DNA of 64,000 nt, taken from positions 2,473,695 through 2,537,694 of the forward strand of contig OY755190.1 of assembly GCA_963576735.1 (NCBI GenBank). The letters run 5' to 3'. This document shows, piece by piece, positions 20,801-27,718 of this stretch (position 1 is its first letter; each line of letters begins with the position of its first letter). A model generated the notes under the pieces. That model ran no database searches. It had not been told where the DNA came from and saw only the letters and a list, made by a program, of their open reading frames with translations. The DNA comes from Bedellia somnulentella. Lineage: Eukaryota; Arthropoda; Insecta; Lepidoptera; Bedelliidae. The position numbers and the translations under genes are program-made.

Positions 20801-22167
20801 AACCTTGCTGAACATTGCATTGGTGATCCCACTGAGCGATCACTGTTGTATTTAGTCTAAGTTTACAAGTGTCATCACTCTATAAGATCTTCCATTACAC
20901 ACTCTACAAGAATACATACATATACTCACGGCTATAAATCCCTTAACGTGGTAGCCAGAGTTGGAATGAGAAATTCCTCTGCCACTTTTTGAAATTGATT
21001 GGGGAAAAGATGGTAATAATAAATGTTTTTGGTGACGGGTCTCCAACTACATCGCCCGAAAATTACTTAAAAAGCCCCTATACCCTTAGTCGCCTCTAAC
21101 GCTCACCCACGGGTAAAAATGGGGTACTGTTATTCTAAGCCGACACTACACTACAAGAATAGTTAAGAATATATCGATATCAAGGTTATCATCTCTGCAA
21201 GCTGAGTTGTCGGAGGAGTCAGGCGGACTTATTTTTTCATTCAATCACAATTAGCATAGATTACTATCAAAACCACTTTATTTTCATACAGTTAAATAGC
21301 GTATTGATTTGACTGAAATCTAAAATACTAACCCAATCAATGTATAGGTTATCGTCTCTGCAAGCTGAGTTGTCGGAGGAGCGTGGTCTGTGTAGTGCCC
21401 TAGCTACAAGTCAGGCGGACTGGCAAAAAGCCGCTAAGGAGAGAGATGAGAGTTGTGCTCAACAGGTATTGGAATCATGATTTATAATTATTTATTTACA
21501 AATCCGTCGAATAAATATTAAGTAGCCATTAAGTTAATGATTTCGCAAATAAATAATGTACAGATTTAACGGTGGTGGTCGTTGTTTAAATTAGTTCCAC
21601 AAAAAAATATCGAAGATCTTCGGAATGGTATTTCTATTTAAAAAACTATTATATTTAATGACATACGATAATAATAAAAAAAGTGAGAGTTATTTTGCAC
21701 GCATGTGTACTTGCGTTAACGGATACGGTGTGGCTCAAATTGCGACAGCCATTACTAAGCCTAGTGCATACTAAGACCGTTTTACACCTTAGTTTCATCA
21801 CCATCAGCCAATAGACGTCCACTGCTGGACATAGGCCTCCCCCAAAGATCTCCACAACGACCGGTTCTGTGTTCTCATTCATCGGCTTCCCGCAACTTTC
21901 ACGAAGTCATCGATCTACCTTTTGGGAGGGCCAACCCACACTTCTTTCATCCTATGTCACATTTAAGTGATAACTTCGCAACTAAATATCTAACCAAATC
22001 AACATCCTCAGATAAACGATCTCAAAGAGCAGCTACGTGACGTAATGTTCTTCGTGGAAGCTCGAAACCAGCTGTCCCAAATAGAAGGGACATCTCAGGA
22101 GGAAATAGCTAGCGCCGCTGTCACAGTGCCTACAACTACCACTAAGGGGAGAAGAAAACGACGGTAG
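1939..22167 (+). CDS. BRAP: BRCA1-associated protein (BRAP/IMP), RING plus UBP zinc-finger E3 ligase, 11 exons
   Basis: Exons: 1939-2017, 8771-9008, 9794-9958, 11434-11582, 13726-13905, 15245-15380, 16516-16607, 17793-17940, 19354-19503, 21348-21465, 22012-22167. All phases match and give 536 residues, close to human BRAP (592). BRAP is a cytoplasmic E3 ubiquitin ligase that restrains Ras-MAPK signalling by sequestering KSR, and retains nuclear cargo. The N-terminus [15 protein letters not shown] matches the family start. An RRM-like BRAP2 domain spans about residues 85-205, the RING about 215-254 ([17 protein letters not shown]), the UBP zinc finger about 266-345 ([17 protein letters not shown]321, H331), and a Glu/Lys-rich coiled coil about 370-500. 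The tail ends KGRRKRR. Exon 2 starts at 8771 because its acceptor follows a pyrimidine-rich tract and fits the phase-1 donor of exon 1. Introns carry many repeats and decayed exon copies. The Cys pairs of the UBP finger are separated by about 29 more residues than in human. Confidence 0.93.
3018..5638 (-). pseudogene. Transposase-like protein of unclassified element, one frameshift
   Basis: Two overlapping frames make one gene: 5638 down to about 4255, then a frame change near the TTAAAGCAAGG stretch, then the second frame to the stop at 3018. The first part opens with about 90 very basic residues ([20 protein letters not shown] and on), four 23-residue repeats (residues 117-208), another Lys/Arg-rich coiled coil, and a Cys-rich stretch with CMSRKCRNC. 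The second part has [28 protein letters not shown] and [16 protein letters not shown]; the conserved-looking Asp residues and the final G/D-rich motif suggest an RNase H-fold nuclease, although I cannot name the superfamily. A Cys-X2-Cys (CANCG) occurs near the C-terminus. It is mobile-element DNA inside BRAP intron 1, antisense to BRAP. One frameshift could also be a sequencing error. Confidence 0.65.
5018..5290 (-). repeat. Four-copy 69-bp coding tandem repeat in the transposase-like gene
   Basis: Four head-to-tail units of 23 codons, each close to [19 protein letters not shown] followed by a short D/V linker. The units stay in frame. The last is shortened. Confidence 0.8.
7366..7593. repeat. 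Two fused partial copies of the TATG-tail SINE
   Basis: 7366-7445 resembles the 3' part of the family in plus orientation (GTGGCGGAGGAATTTC, CTCTGGCTAC). 7470-7593 is the 5' part in minus orientation (GGTGATGGGTCTCC, TCGCCTCTTCC, GAAATGGGGTA). The two meet tail to tail. Intronic in BRAP. Confidence 0.65.
8283..8440 (-). repeat. Partial copy of tRNA-derived SINE B
   Basis: Reverse-complement match to the body of the copies at 23650-24005 and 38614-38975: shared blocks include the GTACTAATACTTCTG stretch, CACGTGACATTTTCACC and CCCACGTTTTGCTTGGAC. The tRNA-like head is missing. Confidence 0.7.
8513..8669 (-). other. Unrecognised coding-like segment (about 51 codons)
   Basis: On the minus strand a stop-to-stop frame reads [18 protein letters not shown], then [18 protein letters not shown], then [16 protein letters not shown], ending at TAA. 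The composition looks like real protein rather than random AT-rich translation. There is no ATG near the start and no clear splice site. I do not recognise it; it could be an exon of an antisense gene or a captured fragment inside a repeat. Confidence 0.35.
9604..9696 (+). pseudogene. Partial duplicate of BRAP exon 3
   Basis: The first about 82 coding bases of exon 3, with its acceptor (CTCTCTCCAG), occur 179 bp upstream of the real exon 3, nearly identical. The copy breaks off after GACCTGCTCTC and has no donor. From the acceptor the frame stays open until TAA at 9799-9801. Confidence 0.85.
10064..10866. repeat. Interspersed repeat with (GACA)n and tRNA-like segment
   Basis: Starts near ACTAGCTGACCCGACAG and ends near TATTATAGTATAGATAG. 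It carries a (GACA)n run at 10716-10742 followed by a CTTCAGTATCG block and TGTACAGTTTTGACCTC, which resemble the end of the 11651 and 51838 repeats. 10301-10375 is a tRNA-like sequence on the minus strand (GGTTCGAATCCCGGG box). Confidence 0.6.
11001..11250 (-). repeat. TATG-tail SINE, near full length
   Basis: About 250 bp. On the minus strand it begins TGTAGTGTCGGCTTAGAATA, passes through TAAGAGGCGACTAACGGTAT and GGAGACCCATCACCAACAA, and ends in a TATGTATG microsatellite. It sits in BRAP intron 3. Confidence 0.8.
11651..12601 (-). repeat. About 950-bp interspersed repeat with (GTCT)n, inverted partner of 51838-52809
   Basis: Reads CTATACTTATAATAAATCTG at the left, a (GTCT)n run near 11771-11805, and ends GCGAAGCTGGGACGATCGAC. 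The whole block is the reverse complement of 51838-52809 with scattered differences. The microsatellite near one end recalls the microsatellite-associated repeats described in Lepidoptera; that link is an inference. It lies in BRAP intron 4. Confidence 0.7.
13491..13540 (+). repeat. Tail-only fragment of the TATG-tail SINE
   Basis: ATTCATAGCCGTGAGTATAT followed by GCATATGTG matches the 3' end of the SINE family. Nothing of the 5' part is present. Confidence 0.55.
13915..14150 (+). repeat. Minisatellite, block 1, BRAP intron 5
   Basis: Repeating units of roughly 26-31 bp built from CTATATACACTATACTATAC and TGATGTGTAA, about eight imperfect copies. They start 10 bp after the exon 5 donor. Confidence 0.8.
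14515..14735 (+). repeat. Minisatellite, block 2, BRAP intron 5
   Basis: Same unit as 13915-14150, about seven copies, split from block 1 by about 365 bp of unrelated sequence. A SINE follows directly, and one remnant unit lies beyond it near 14980. Confidence 0.8.
14735..14978 (-). repeat. TATG-tail SINE inserted in the minisatellite
   Basis: Near full-length minus-strand copy with TACATACATATACTCACGGC at its 3' end and CTAAGCCGACACTACAC at its 5' end. Minisatellite-like sequence continues on both sides. Confidence 0.8.
15885..16033 (+). pseudogene. Decayed duplicate of BRAP exon 6
   Basis: Near-complete copy of exon 6 (15245-15380), 640 bp downstream, from AATCAGAAGAATCAG to GGGCTGCTCCAG with the donor GT. 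It has a stop in ACATAG, and the conserved Trp codon of LWICLVCG has become TAG. It cannot be used as coding exon. Confidence 0.88.
16625..16845 (+). repeat. TATG-tail SINE
   Basis: Plus-strand copy from GTGTAGTGTCGGCTTAGATT to GAGTATATGTAAGTATG, with the central part shortened. In BRAP intron 7. Confidence 0.8.
17157..17404 (+). repeat. TATG-tail SINE
   Basis: Plus-strand copy, near full length, from CCGTGTAGTGTCGGCTTAG to CGTGAGTATATGTGTGTATG. It is preceded by a short block containing GTTGTGAGGTATTAATTTAC. Confidence 0.8.
17512..17731 (+). repeat. tRNA-like inverted-repeat element, copy 1
   Basis: A left portion (TTTTTGTTCATGAAGACCTC) leads to a tRNA-like cloverleaf at about 17649-17720 with acceptor arms GACACGG and CTGTGTC, a D-arm GCTCAATTGGCAGAGC and a T-arm with GGTTCAATTCC. 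The cloverleaf is flanked by AAAGGATAGAAGAATTTCG and its approximate inverse. ATAGTCCT occurs on both sides and is a likely target duplication. Confidence 0.7.
18017..18270 (+). repeat. TATG-tail SINE
   Basis: Full-length plus-strand copy from GCCGTGTAGTGTCGGCTTAG to a TATGTATGTAAGTATG tail. A LINE 3' fragment follows directly. Confidence 0.85.
18282..18370 (-). repeat. RTE-like LINE 3' end fragment
   Basis: TAGGCATACACTATCGATCG, CACGATCCTGGCAAACCTCT and CTTCGTTTACGTCTATCAAT match the 3' coding end of the LINE at 29904-31277. Only the last about 90 bp are present. Confidence 0.75.
18453..18530 (+). repeat. tRNA-like SINE head
   Basis: GATAGCTCAGTGGGTAGAAT (box A-like) and GGGTTCAAATCCCGACTCG (box B-like) give a tRNA-derived head resembling SINE B. 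The body is absent. Confidence 0.6.
18648..18737 (+). pseudogene. Partial duplicate of BRAP exon 8 (copy 1)
   Basis: The last about 89 bp of exon 8 (from GAAGAGGGAGACAAACAAAT to GTGTATTGATAG plus the donor GT), nearly identical to 17852-17940. There is no acceptor. Confidence 0.88.
18752..19018 (+). repeat. tRNA-like inverted-repeat element, copy 2
   Basis: Best-preserved copy. The cloverleaf at about 18924-18996 has a 5-bp anticodon stem TCGGG/CCCGA around GCGTATA and a perfect T stem. ATAGTTACAGTG flanks both sides (about 18747 and 19017), a likely 12-bp target duplication. It separates two duplicates of BRAP exon 8. Confidence 0.75.
19047..19096 (+). pseudogene. Partial duplicate of BRAP exon 8 (copy 2)
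   Basis: GAAGACGGAGACAAACAAAT, AGAACTCACCAGCTTACTGA and CCCCACAG repeat an internal part of exon 8. It shares upstream sequence (GTGCCCAATAGTAAG) with copy 1 at 18648, so it derives from that copy rather than directly from the exon. Confidence 0.8.
19135..19330 (-). repeat. RTE-like LINE 3' end fragment, diverged
   Basis: TATACTCATGCC, ATTCCAATGGGGTAAGGCAG and ATCGCCACTTCGCACGATCC match the LINE 3' end; the rest is diverged but follows the same order (TACATGCTCTCTTATTATTC). It ends just before BRAP exon 9. Confidence 0.7.
19530..19712 (-). repeat. TATG-tail SINE, shortened
   Basis: Minus-strand copy with the tail at TACATGCACTCACGGCTAGA and the head at CTAAGCCGACACTACAC. The centre is partly deleted. 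Confidence 0.7.
19825..20835 (-). mobile_element. RTE-like LINE fragment, frameshifted, in BRAP intron 9
   Basis: Minus-strand reverse transcriptase remnant. One frame (20832-20194) has [12 protein letters not shown] and [10 protein letters not shown], then [17 protein letters not shown] second frame (20197-19847) has [13 protein letters not shown] and [12 protein letters not shown] frameshift near 20195 separates them. The 3' end runs into TATGTATGTATG, and the 5' end is truncated around the RT palm. It is a shorter, more decayed relative of 29904-31277. Confidence 0.85.
20917..21153 (-). repeat. TATG-tail SINE
   Basis: Minus-strand copy, near full length, from TACATATACTCACGGCTATA to CTAAGCCGACACTACAC. 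Confidence 0.8.
21184..21230 (+). pseudogene. Partial duplicate of BRAP exon 10
   Basis: GTTATCATCTCTGCAAGCTG and AGTTGTCGGAGGAG repeat the start of exon 10 (21348), then jump 29 nt to TCAGGCGGACT. It lies 164 bp upstream of the real exon and keeps an AG before it but no donor. Confidence 0.85.
21795..21948. repeat. LINE-derived fragment with the CTGCTGGACATAGGCCT motif
   Basis: ATCACCATCAGCCAATAGAC, GTCCACTGCTGGACATAGGC and CAAAGATCTCCACAACGACC form a block that is very common in lepidopteran genomes, where it is attached to RTE-type LINE 3' regions. This identification is from memory of the motif. Confidence 0.6.
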
Positions 22168-23649
22168 ATATGAAAAAAAAATGAAAAAAGTGTTTGTTGG
22201 GATTTGGAAATATGTGGGTAGTATGATTTTTAACATGGTTAAAAAATATAAAAGGGAAGCTAAGATATAGTACTTTTTAAAAATTTCTGTTTAATCGCTA
22301 ATCATATTTTTAGTCATATGAATTCTTGGCTTTAGATGTGCAATAGCTTTTCTTAATTAAAACAAATAAACTCAAACTGGTTTTCGTATAAAAAATAAAT
22401 TTCGGGCCTGTTACAAAATTTATAAAAATAAATTGGCGGTACAAAAATGTGTATGCATAACTTAAGTTTCTCAGTTTTAACTAAAAGTAGCACGCTAGCG
22501 CAGCCTATTTTAAATGTCTCAGAAGAGTTTTAAATAAAGTAAGTTTCTCGTTAGGAATTATGGTAATTTATTTATAAGAATGAAAACAATAACATTTATA
22601 TCCCTTTTACTTCTCTGCATCACAAAACTTGTACTCAGTTTTCTTTTTCATGGCCCTAAGAATGTAGATAAAGTAGAGATAAGTCACATACAGCATGGGA
22701 CTTATTTCACAAATGTTGTCACATATTTGTTTCAATGCTGATAATTACGGGCCTGAAAATATTCTAATGCCCATCATCGTTTTTTTAGGTTTATTGTTAA
22801 AAAAATATTTAAAATATCTTAAAGTTTTCCTTTAAAGCGTATTAATGTTAGGAATTTTAGAAAAAAAAATATCTCCAAAGAAAACGCAGAATACTTATCC
22901 TTTTAAACGTTTAGTAAAAAACCTTTAAGTATGTACACAATTTTAACGCAGTGCTTATTTAGGACAGGACGTTGCTCTATAAATACGAATTTATTGCCAT
23001 AAAGGTTTCGGGTGTAAGTGCAAGAATTTTTAATAAAGTTAATTACATAGTTATTTGGTACTTTGGTAATTTACATGTCGGTCAAGATTCTGTTAGTTAA
23101 CAAAATAACGTTTTATTCCTTTTTACACATTTTGAGATACTTAACCAATGTTATTCATCACTGGTTTGTCTTTAATTCTTTATAACTCCACCATTATCAA
23201 ATGGTTCTATTAGATCCCAAAAAATACACTGATTTGAACAGTCAACCAGCAACTTACACTCTAAATTGTATTATGAATAATTTCAACCGATTTTTAAGTC
23301 ATGATTCGCTTCTTTAGTATATTATGTATATCCATAGAGCAACGTACCTGTCTTGTATGAAATTATCATTTGAGCTAAACACTGCTTGATGCTGTGATAA
23401 GTATTGTAGTATTAAGTAAGAATTGTGATAATATATAAATAAAATATCTATTTAATTTGTTGTTTCTTTGACCCTCCGTCGTCCCAGTCTCCGTAAGTAG
23501 TTCAGTGTATTTCAACGGATTTAAGCGAAGCAAATATTATGCTCCACCCACCAACTGCTTTTTTTCACATAAACAAATTAGTATATACATAATTTCTTAA
23601 GCTCGACAGATCTTATCTATTGCAGTTAAGATTTTTATTTTGTGATGTA
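22168..23649 (+). other. BRAP 3' UTR and AT-rich intergenic DNA
   Basis: Candidate polyadenylation signals AATAAA lie at 22365-22370 and 22533-22538. Further on the sequence is AT-rich with no coding segment or repeat that I recognise. Confidence 0.5.
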
Positions 23650-24005
23650 TTTTTAACAAACCGTGATACCTTAGTGGATAGAACATCGTTTATCTTGCCA
23701 ACGATGAGGGTTCAAATCCTAGGTCGGTCCTACATCAATTTGTCATTTCTTAAGTCATGTGCGGTTAATTTTAACGGTAAGGGAAAACATCGCAAGGAAA
23801 CCCACATGTTTCTAAGTTTTGCTTTGTCATATGATAGCGTATTCGTAGAAGACTGCGATAGGCCTGCCATGTGAGTCACTGTCTAAGCAAAACGTGGGTA
23901 CTCTTGAACACCAGGGGACCATGTCACGTGATGTTCGGAAGTATTAGTACTTCTGCCAACCCCTTCAGGGATAAACGGCGTGAACGTTTGAGTTGAGTAT
24001 TTTTA
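23650..24005 (+). repeat. tRNA-derived SINE B, near full length
   Basis: tRNA-like head (GATACCTTAGTGGATAGAAC and GGGTTCAAATCCTAGG), then a body with GGGAAAACATCGCAAGGAAA, CGATAGGCCTGCC and AACGTGGGTACTCTTGAACA, ending near GGCGTGAACGTTTGAGTTG. It matches copies at 38614 and 45168. Confidence 0.8.
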
Positions 24006-24045
24006 TATTGAGGTGAACTCAGGAAATTGCCAATCTATGATTTGA

Positions 24046-25886
24046 CGGGGTATGCTCCGCTGTTACACCGCGCTGTTCACCCAGTGTAATTGTGGAGCAT
24101 TTTTTTTCTTCGCAGTTACAGCAATGTCTTTTTGACATGAATTTAACAGCTCTACAGATAATATATATGATCATAGACGAAACATGTCGTGGACTAAATA
24201 CCGTGTTTGGACTTGCGAAATTTTCGCGTGTTCAAAATCAAGAGGTAAAAACATATTACATAATGTTGCTCATTTTAAAAAAAAATCTTATTACTCGGCA
24301 AGTACTAGGAGTTCATAGGTTCATTAGAAATATCTCTAATGCAGGATTGATTTTGTATGCATATCTCAGATATTCAACATTTTAAGTAGTTTTTTTATTT
24401 ACTTTATTTACAGTCTGCACTTACTTTATTTGTTTAAACTAGTTAACAGTGATTCTTATTTCTCATTTGAAAACAACGGTTAAAGATAAAATACGTAGAC
24501 ACATATAACAATGTCACTGTTACCAATATATATAAAAAAATAACAAAATAGAACCGACTTCACGTTAGTTGACAGAAACTTCATTTTTCACACAAAATTC
24601 GGAATTCGGTTCGTCTACGTAATGTTTATATTGCATAATGACCGCACTTTCAAACCTATTAAAATAAATGAGACCACTCTGGAAGCATATACAAGACAAC
24701 AAAAATATTTTTTTTGGAATTTATTTTATTTTATTTATTTTATTTTATTTGGAAGATTTACAGCGTATACATTAACTAAACAATAAAGTAAACAGTGCAA
24801 TGCCAATTAAAAATCTCCACCTATAACAATAAAAACTAGAAAACAACAACTTACAGACTAAAAGAAAATTCAAATAACAGACTGAGAACAATAGAAATAA
24901 CGGTAACAACACTAAAAACTAAATTAATTATTGCTAAATAAGAAAAATATAAAAATAATTAACTTAAATGTTTTGAAAAAATGAATTGGTAAGTAATCGC
25001 TTAATTGCTGAAATGCTGGAGTTAAATATGTCGAAATCATTTTGAATTTCATTATATTCCCTAGAAACTCGTATTATAAATTGATTTAACATTTACGGAG
25101 TAATCGCGTAACATAAATATAAAAAAACGACATATATACAAAAAAAACAAACTGAGTATTTTTTTCTTAAACTCGGTAGAAAATATTCCTTAGAAAGCAA
25201 TGTAACTAAATCAAAATAGCTTTTGTTTTTGGCCTCCAAAAATGTGTAAAATTAAAATTATCGTTACATTTCCCGTCCTTGGAATACTTACACGTTTTAT
25301 GAGGTCTGCATACAAAATAAATCCTACGTTAGGGATATTTCTAATGAACCTATGAACTCCTAGTACTTGCCGAGTAATAAAGAATTTTGTTTAAAATGAG
25401 CAACATTTTGCAAAAATAATCTAAGTGTTTTTACCTCTTGATGATTTTGAACACGCGAAAATCAAGTCCAAATACGGTATTGAGTCCACGATATGTTTCG
25501 TCTATCATAATATGTCTGCAGAGCTGTTAAATTCATGTCAAAAAGACGTTGGTGTAACTACGAAGATAAAAATGCTCCGCAGTTACACTGGGTGAACAGC
25601 GTGGTGTAACTGCGGAGCATTCCCCGTTTAGTTTTTGGGAATCGCTTTTTCGGAAGTGGACTTGCTGTGTTTTTCATTTTTTTATCTCGAAAACTAGAGC
25701 CTCTTTTGATGAACGGGTCGTTGCATCTTGTAGGGACTTGCTTTATTTTTAGAGTGATGGTGATACCAAGATTTTGAGGACCATATGCCATACTGCTTTT
25801 CTTTTTGGGACAGCCGAGCTGTTAAATTCTTGTCAAAAAGACGTAGATGTAACTGTACCGTAGATGTAACAGCGGAGCGTACCCCG
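24046..25886. mobile_element. Foldback element with long inverted arms
   Basis: Outer ends CGGGGTATGCTCCGCTGTTA and TAACAGCGGAGCGTACCCCG are inverted, flanked by ATTTGA at 24040-24045 and 25887-25892 (likely 6-bp target duplication). The arms at about 24046-24370 and 25289-25640 share AAATATCTCTAATG/CATTAGAAATATCC-type sequence, AGTACTAGGAGTTCATAGGT and GACATGAATTTAACAGCTCT in inverse order. The right side has a second terminal copy at 25795-25886. The centre (24380-25280) is AT-rich and non-coding. Confidence 0.8.
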
Positions 25887-25892
25887 ATTTGA

Positions 25893-26398
25893 CTAATAGG
25901 TATGTCCACACTGTGCCTTTTCATCTTCAACTTTCGTCTTCATCTTTCTATTCAACTTTCAATTGACGCTTACAATAAGTGAATGCGTTAATTGAAACCA
26001 ACACCATACTTTATTCGTAGTTTGAGTTTCTGCTGGAAACATGTGCGACGACAATATTTTACTTGGGGGAATATATGCAGCTTACCAATCCATCCATAAA
26101 ACCATCGTTCCTCTTTACTTTATTCGTGTTAAGTTTATTGTTAGGATCCCAGAGTTGTGGAAAGCTTCTGTAATCTTCAATAAAACTTAATGTTAAATCT
26201 TTTTCTTCGTCCACTATCTTGTTGAACGCTATGACGCACAGAAATCCACCCGACTCCGGATAACTTGCAACACAGCGCGCGCTCCGCTTTCAACTGCCAT
26301 CGCGCATGCATTAAGGGCATGCCTCACGTGCGCTGTTGACTGCGCTATGACGCATGCCCTTATTGAACAAAAAAAGGCACAGTGTGGACGTAGCTAAT
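25893..26398. mobile_element. MITE with GTCCACACTGTGCC terminal inverted repeats
   Basis: Left end GGTATGTCCACACTGTGCC and right end GGCACAGTGTGGACGTAG are inverted, with CTAATA near both outer edges. The inside is non-coding and includes GCATGCATTAAGGGCATGCC. It directly abuts the foldback element. Confidence 0.7.
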
Positions 26399-26399
26399 A

Positions 26400-27718
26400 A
26401 GTATTTGAAAATATATGTATTCAAAGGCTTTGATGAATGTTTACAGAATCCATTTGCAACCCTTTTTCCCTTTCCCTTCAGTGGTATGGTGTGGCTGAGA
26501 TTTTGTTGTTCAACATCTGACCAAAGCTTAAGGTATATAATTCGAGATCGCATATGTATGTAATAACGTATAAATAATAAATAAAACAAAAATGTTGACT
26601 TTTGAATTTTATTATTTGATTTACACTGTCATTTACATTAAATTTCAATGTAGATGGTAGGACATAAACCAATATTGCATCACACTAGGGCTAAGTTGCA
26701 TCAGAAATTGTGGATAAAATAACAAAATGATATAGAATGCAATATGTAATACAAATAAAAGCTAATATCTTACGCGCGCCGGCGCAGGCCGTGGAATGTA
26801 CACTATTTGCCGACTGTAACCTAACTTATCCTAGCTGAAATCTGCGTAGACGCAATTTACCACAACTCGCCAAGTAAAAAAGACAAATAAATTAAAATAT
26901 ACAAAAAAATCTCTATCACAATACTCGTAAGTAATTAAAGCGATTCAAATAAATGTGAAATAGTCCGAACGCTGAATATAGGAAACTCGGTTTGTTCAAA
27001 TGGTGGCAACGGGTCGACGGTTGACTATTTCTTAGCTATATAATATTGCATGTCACTACATAAACATTTCTACATTAAAATATATATACGATATTGTGAA
27101 TACTTGATAAATGCGGAGAGCGGGCGCGGAAGACACCTGCCACTGTTTGTGCTCCGTACGTTGTCTCACACAAACATACTAATAAATTAACGTATCTCGC
27201 TATGTGCTTGTACAACTATCAACATTACAATTAATTTTACACACGGTATAAAATATTTAGAAAATTTACAATCGTCCGATCGGTAGCTAGAGTGCTAGCG
27301 AATGTCTGTGTAGTTACTGGTTATAGTTGATGGTGAGCAGAACAGCGGCGGCTAACTACAATAGAGATCGAGTAAAGGGAACACCTTTCACAACAGTTAA
27401 AATTCGATACCAAAGTACATATTTCTTAACATTATTTTTCACATTGAAAATAAATATATCAAAACAAGTACGTTCCTCGCTCGTTTAAATGCTGATAATT
27501 TGACACCATGTTTAAACAAAACAATACGTTGCGCTCGACACGACAGACTTTTTGCTAGTTCATTTTTTTGTCATGTCACGTGGTCTACACCGTTGTGTAC
27601 GTCAGTACGTCAATACAGTGGTCAATCCTCCGTTAGTAAGAGGTAATGGAGGCGGTGTAATATGATGGTGTCTGCGTGTCGATGGTCTTACTATATTATG
27701 TATTAAGCTACGATGGTA
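26400..27718 (-). other. 14-3-3 epsilon 3' UTR and downstream DNA
   Basis: Non-coding stretch downstream of the 14-3-3 epsilon stop codon. The part nearest the gene is probably 3' UTR; AATAAA-type motifs read on the minus strand near 26600. I see no repeat or coding segment. Confidence 0.45.
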
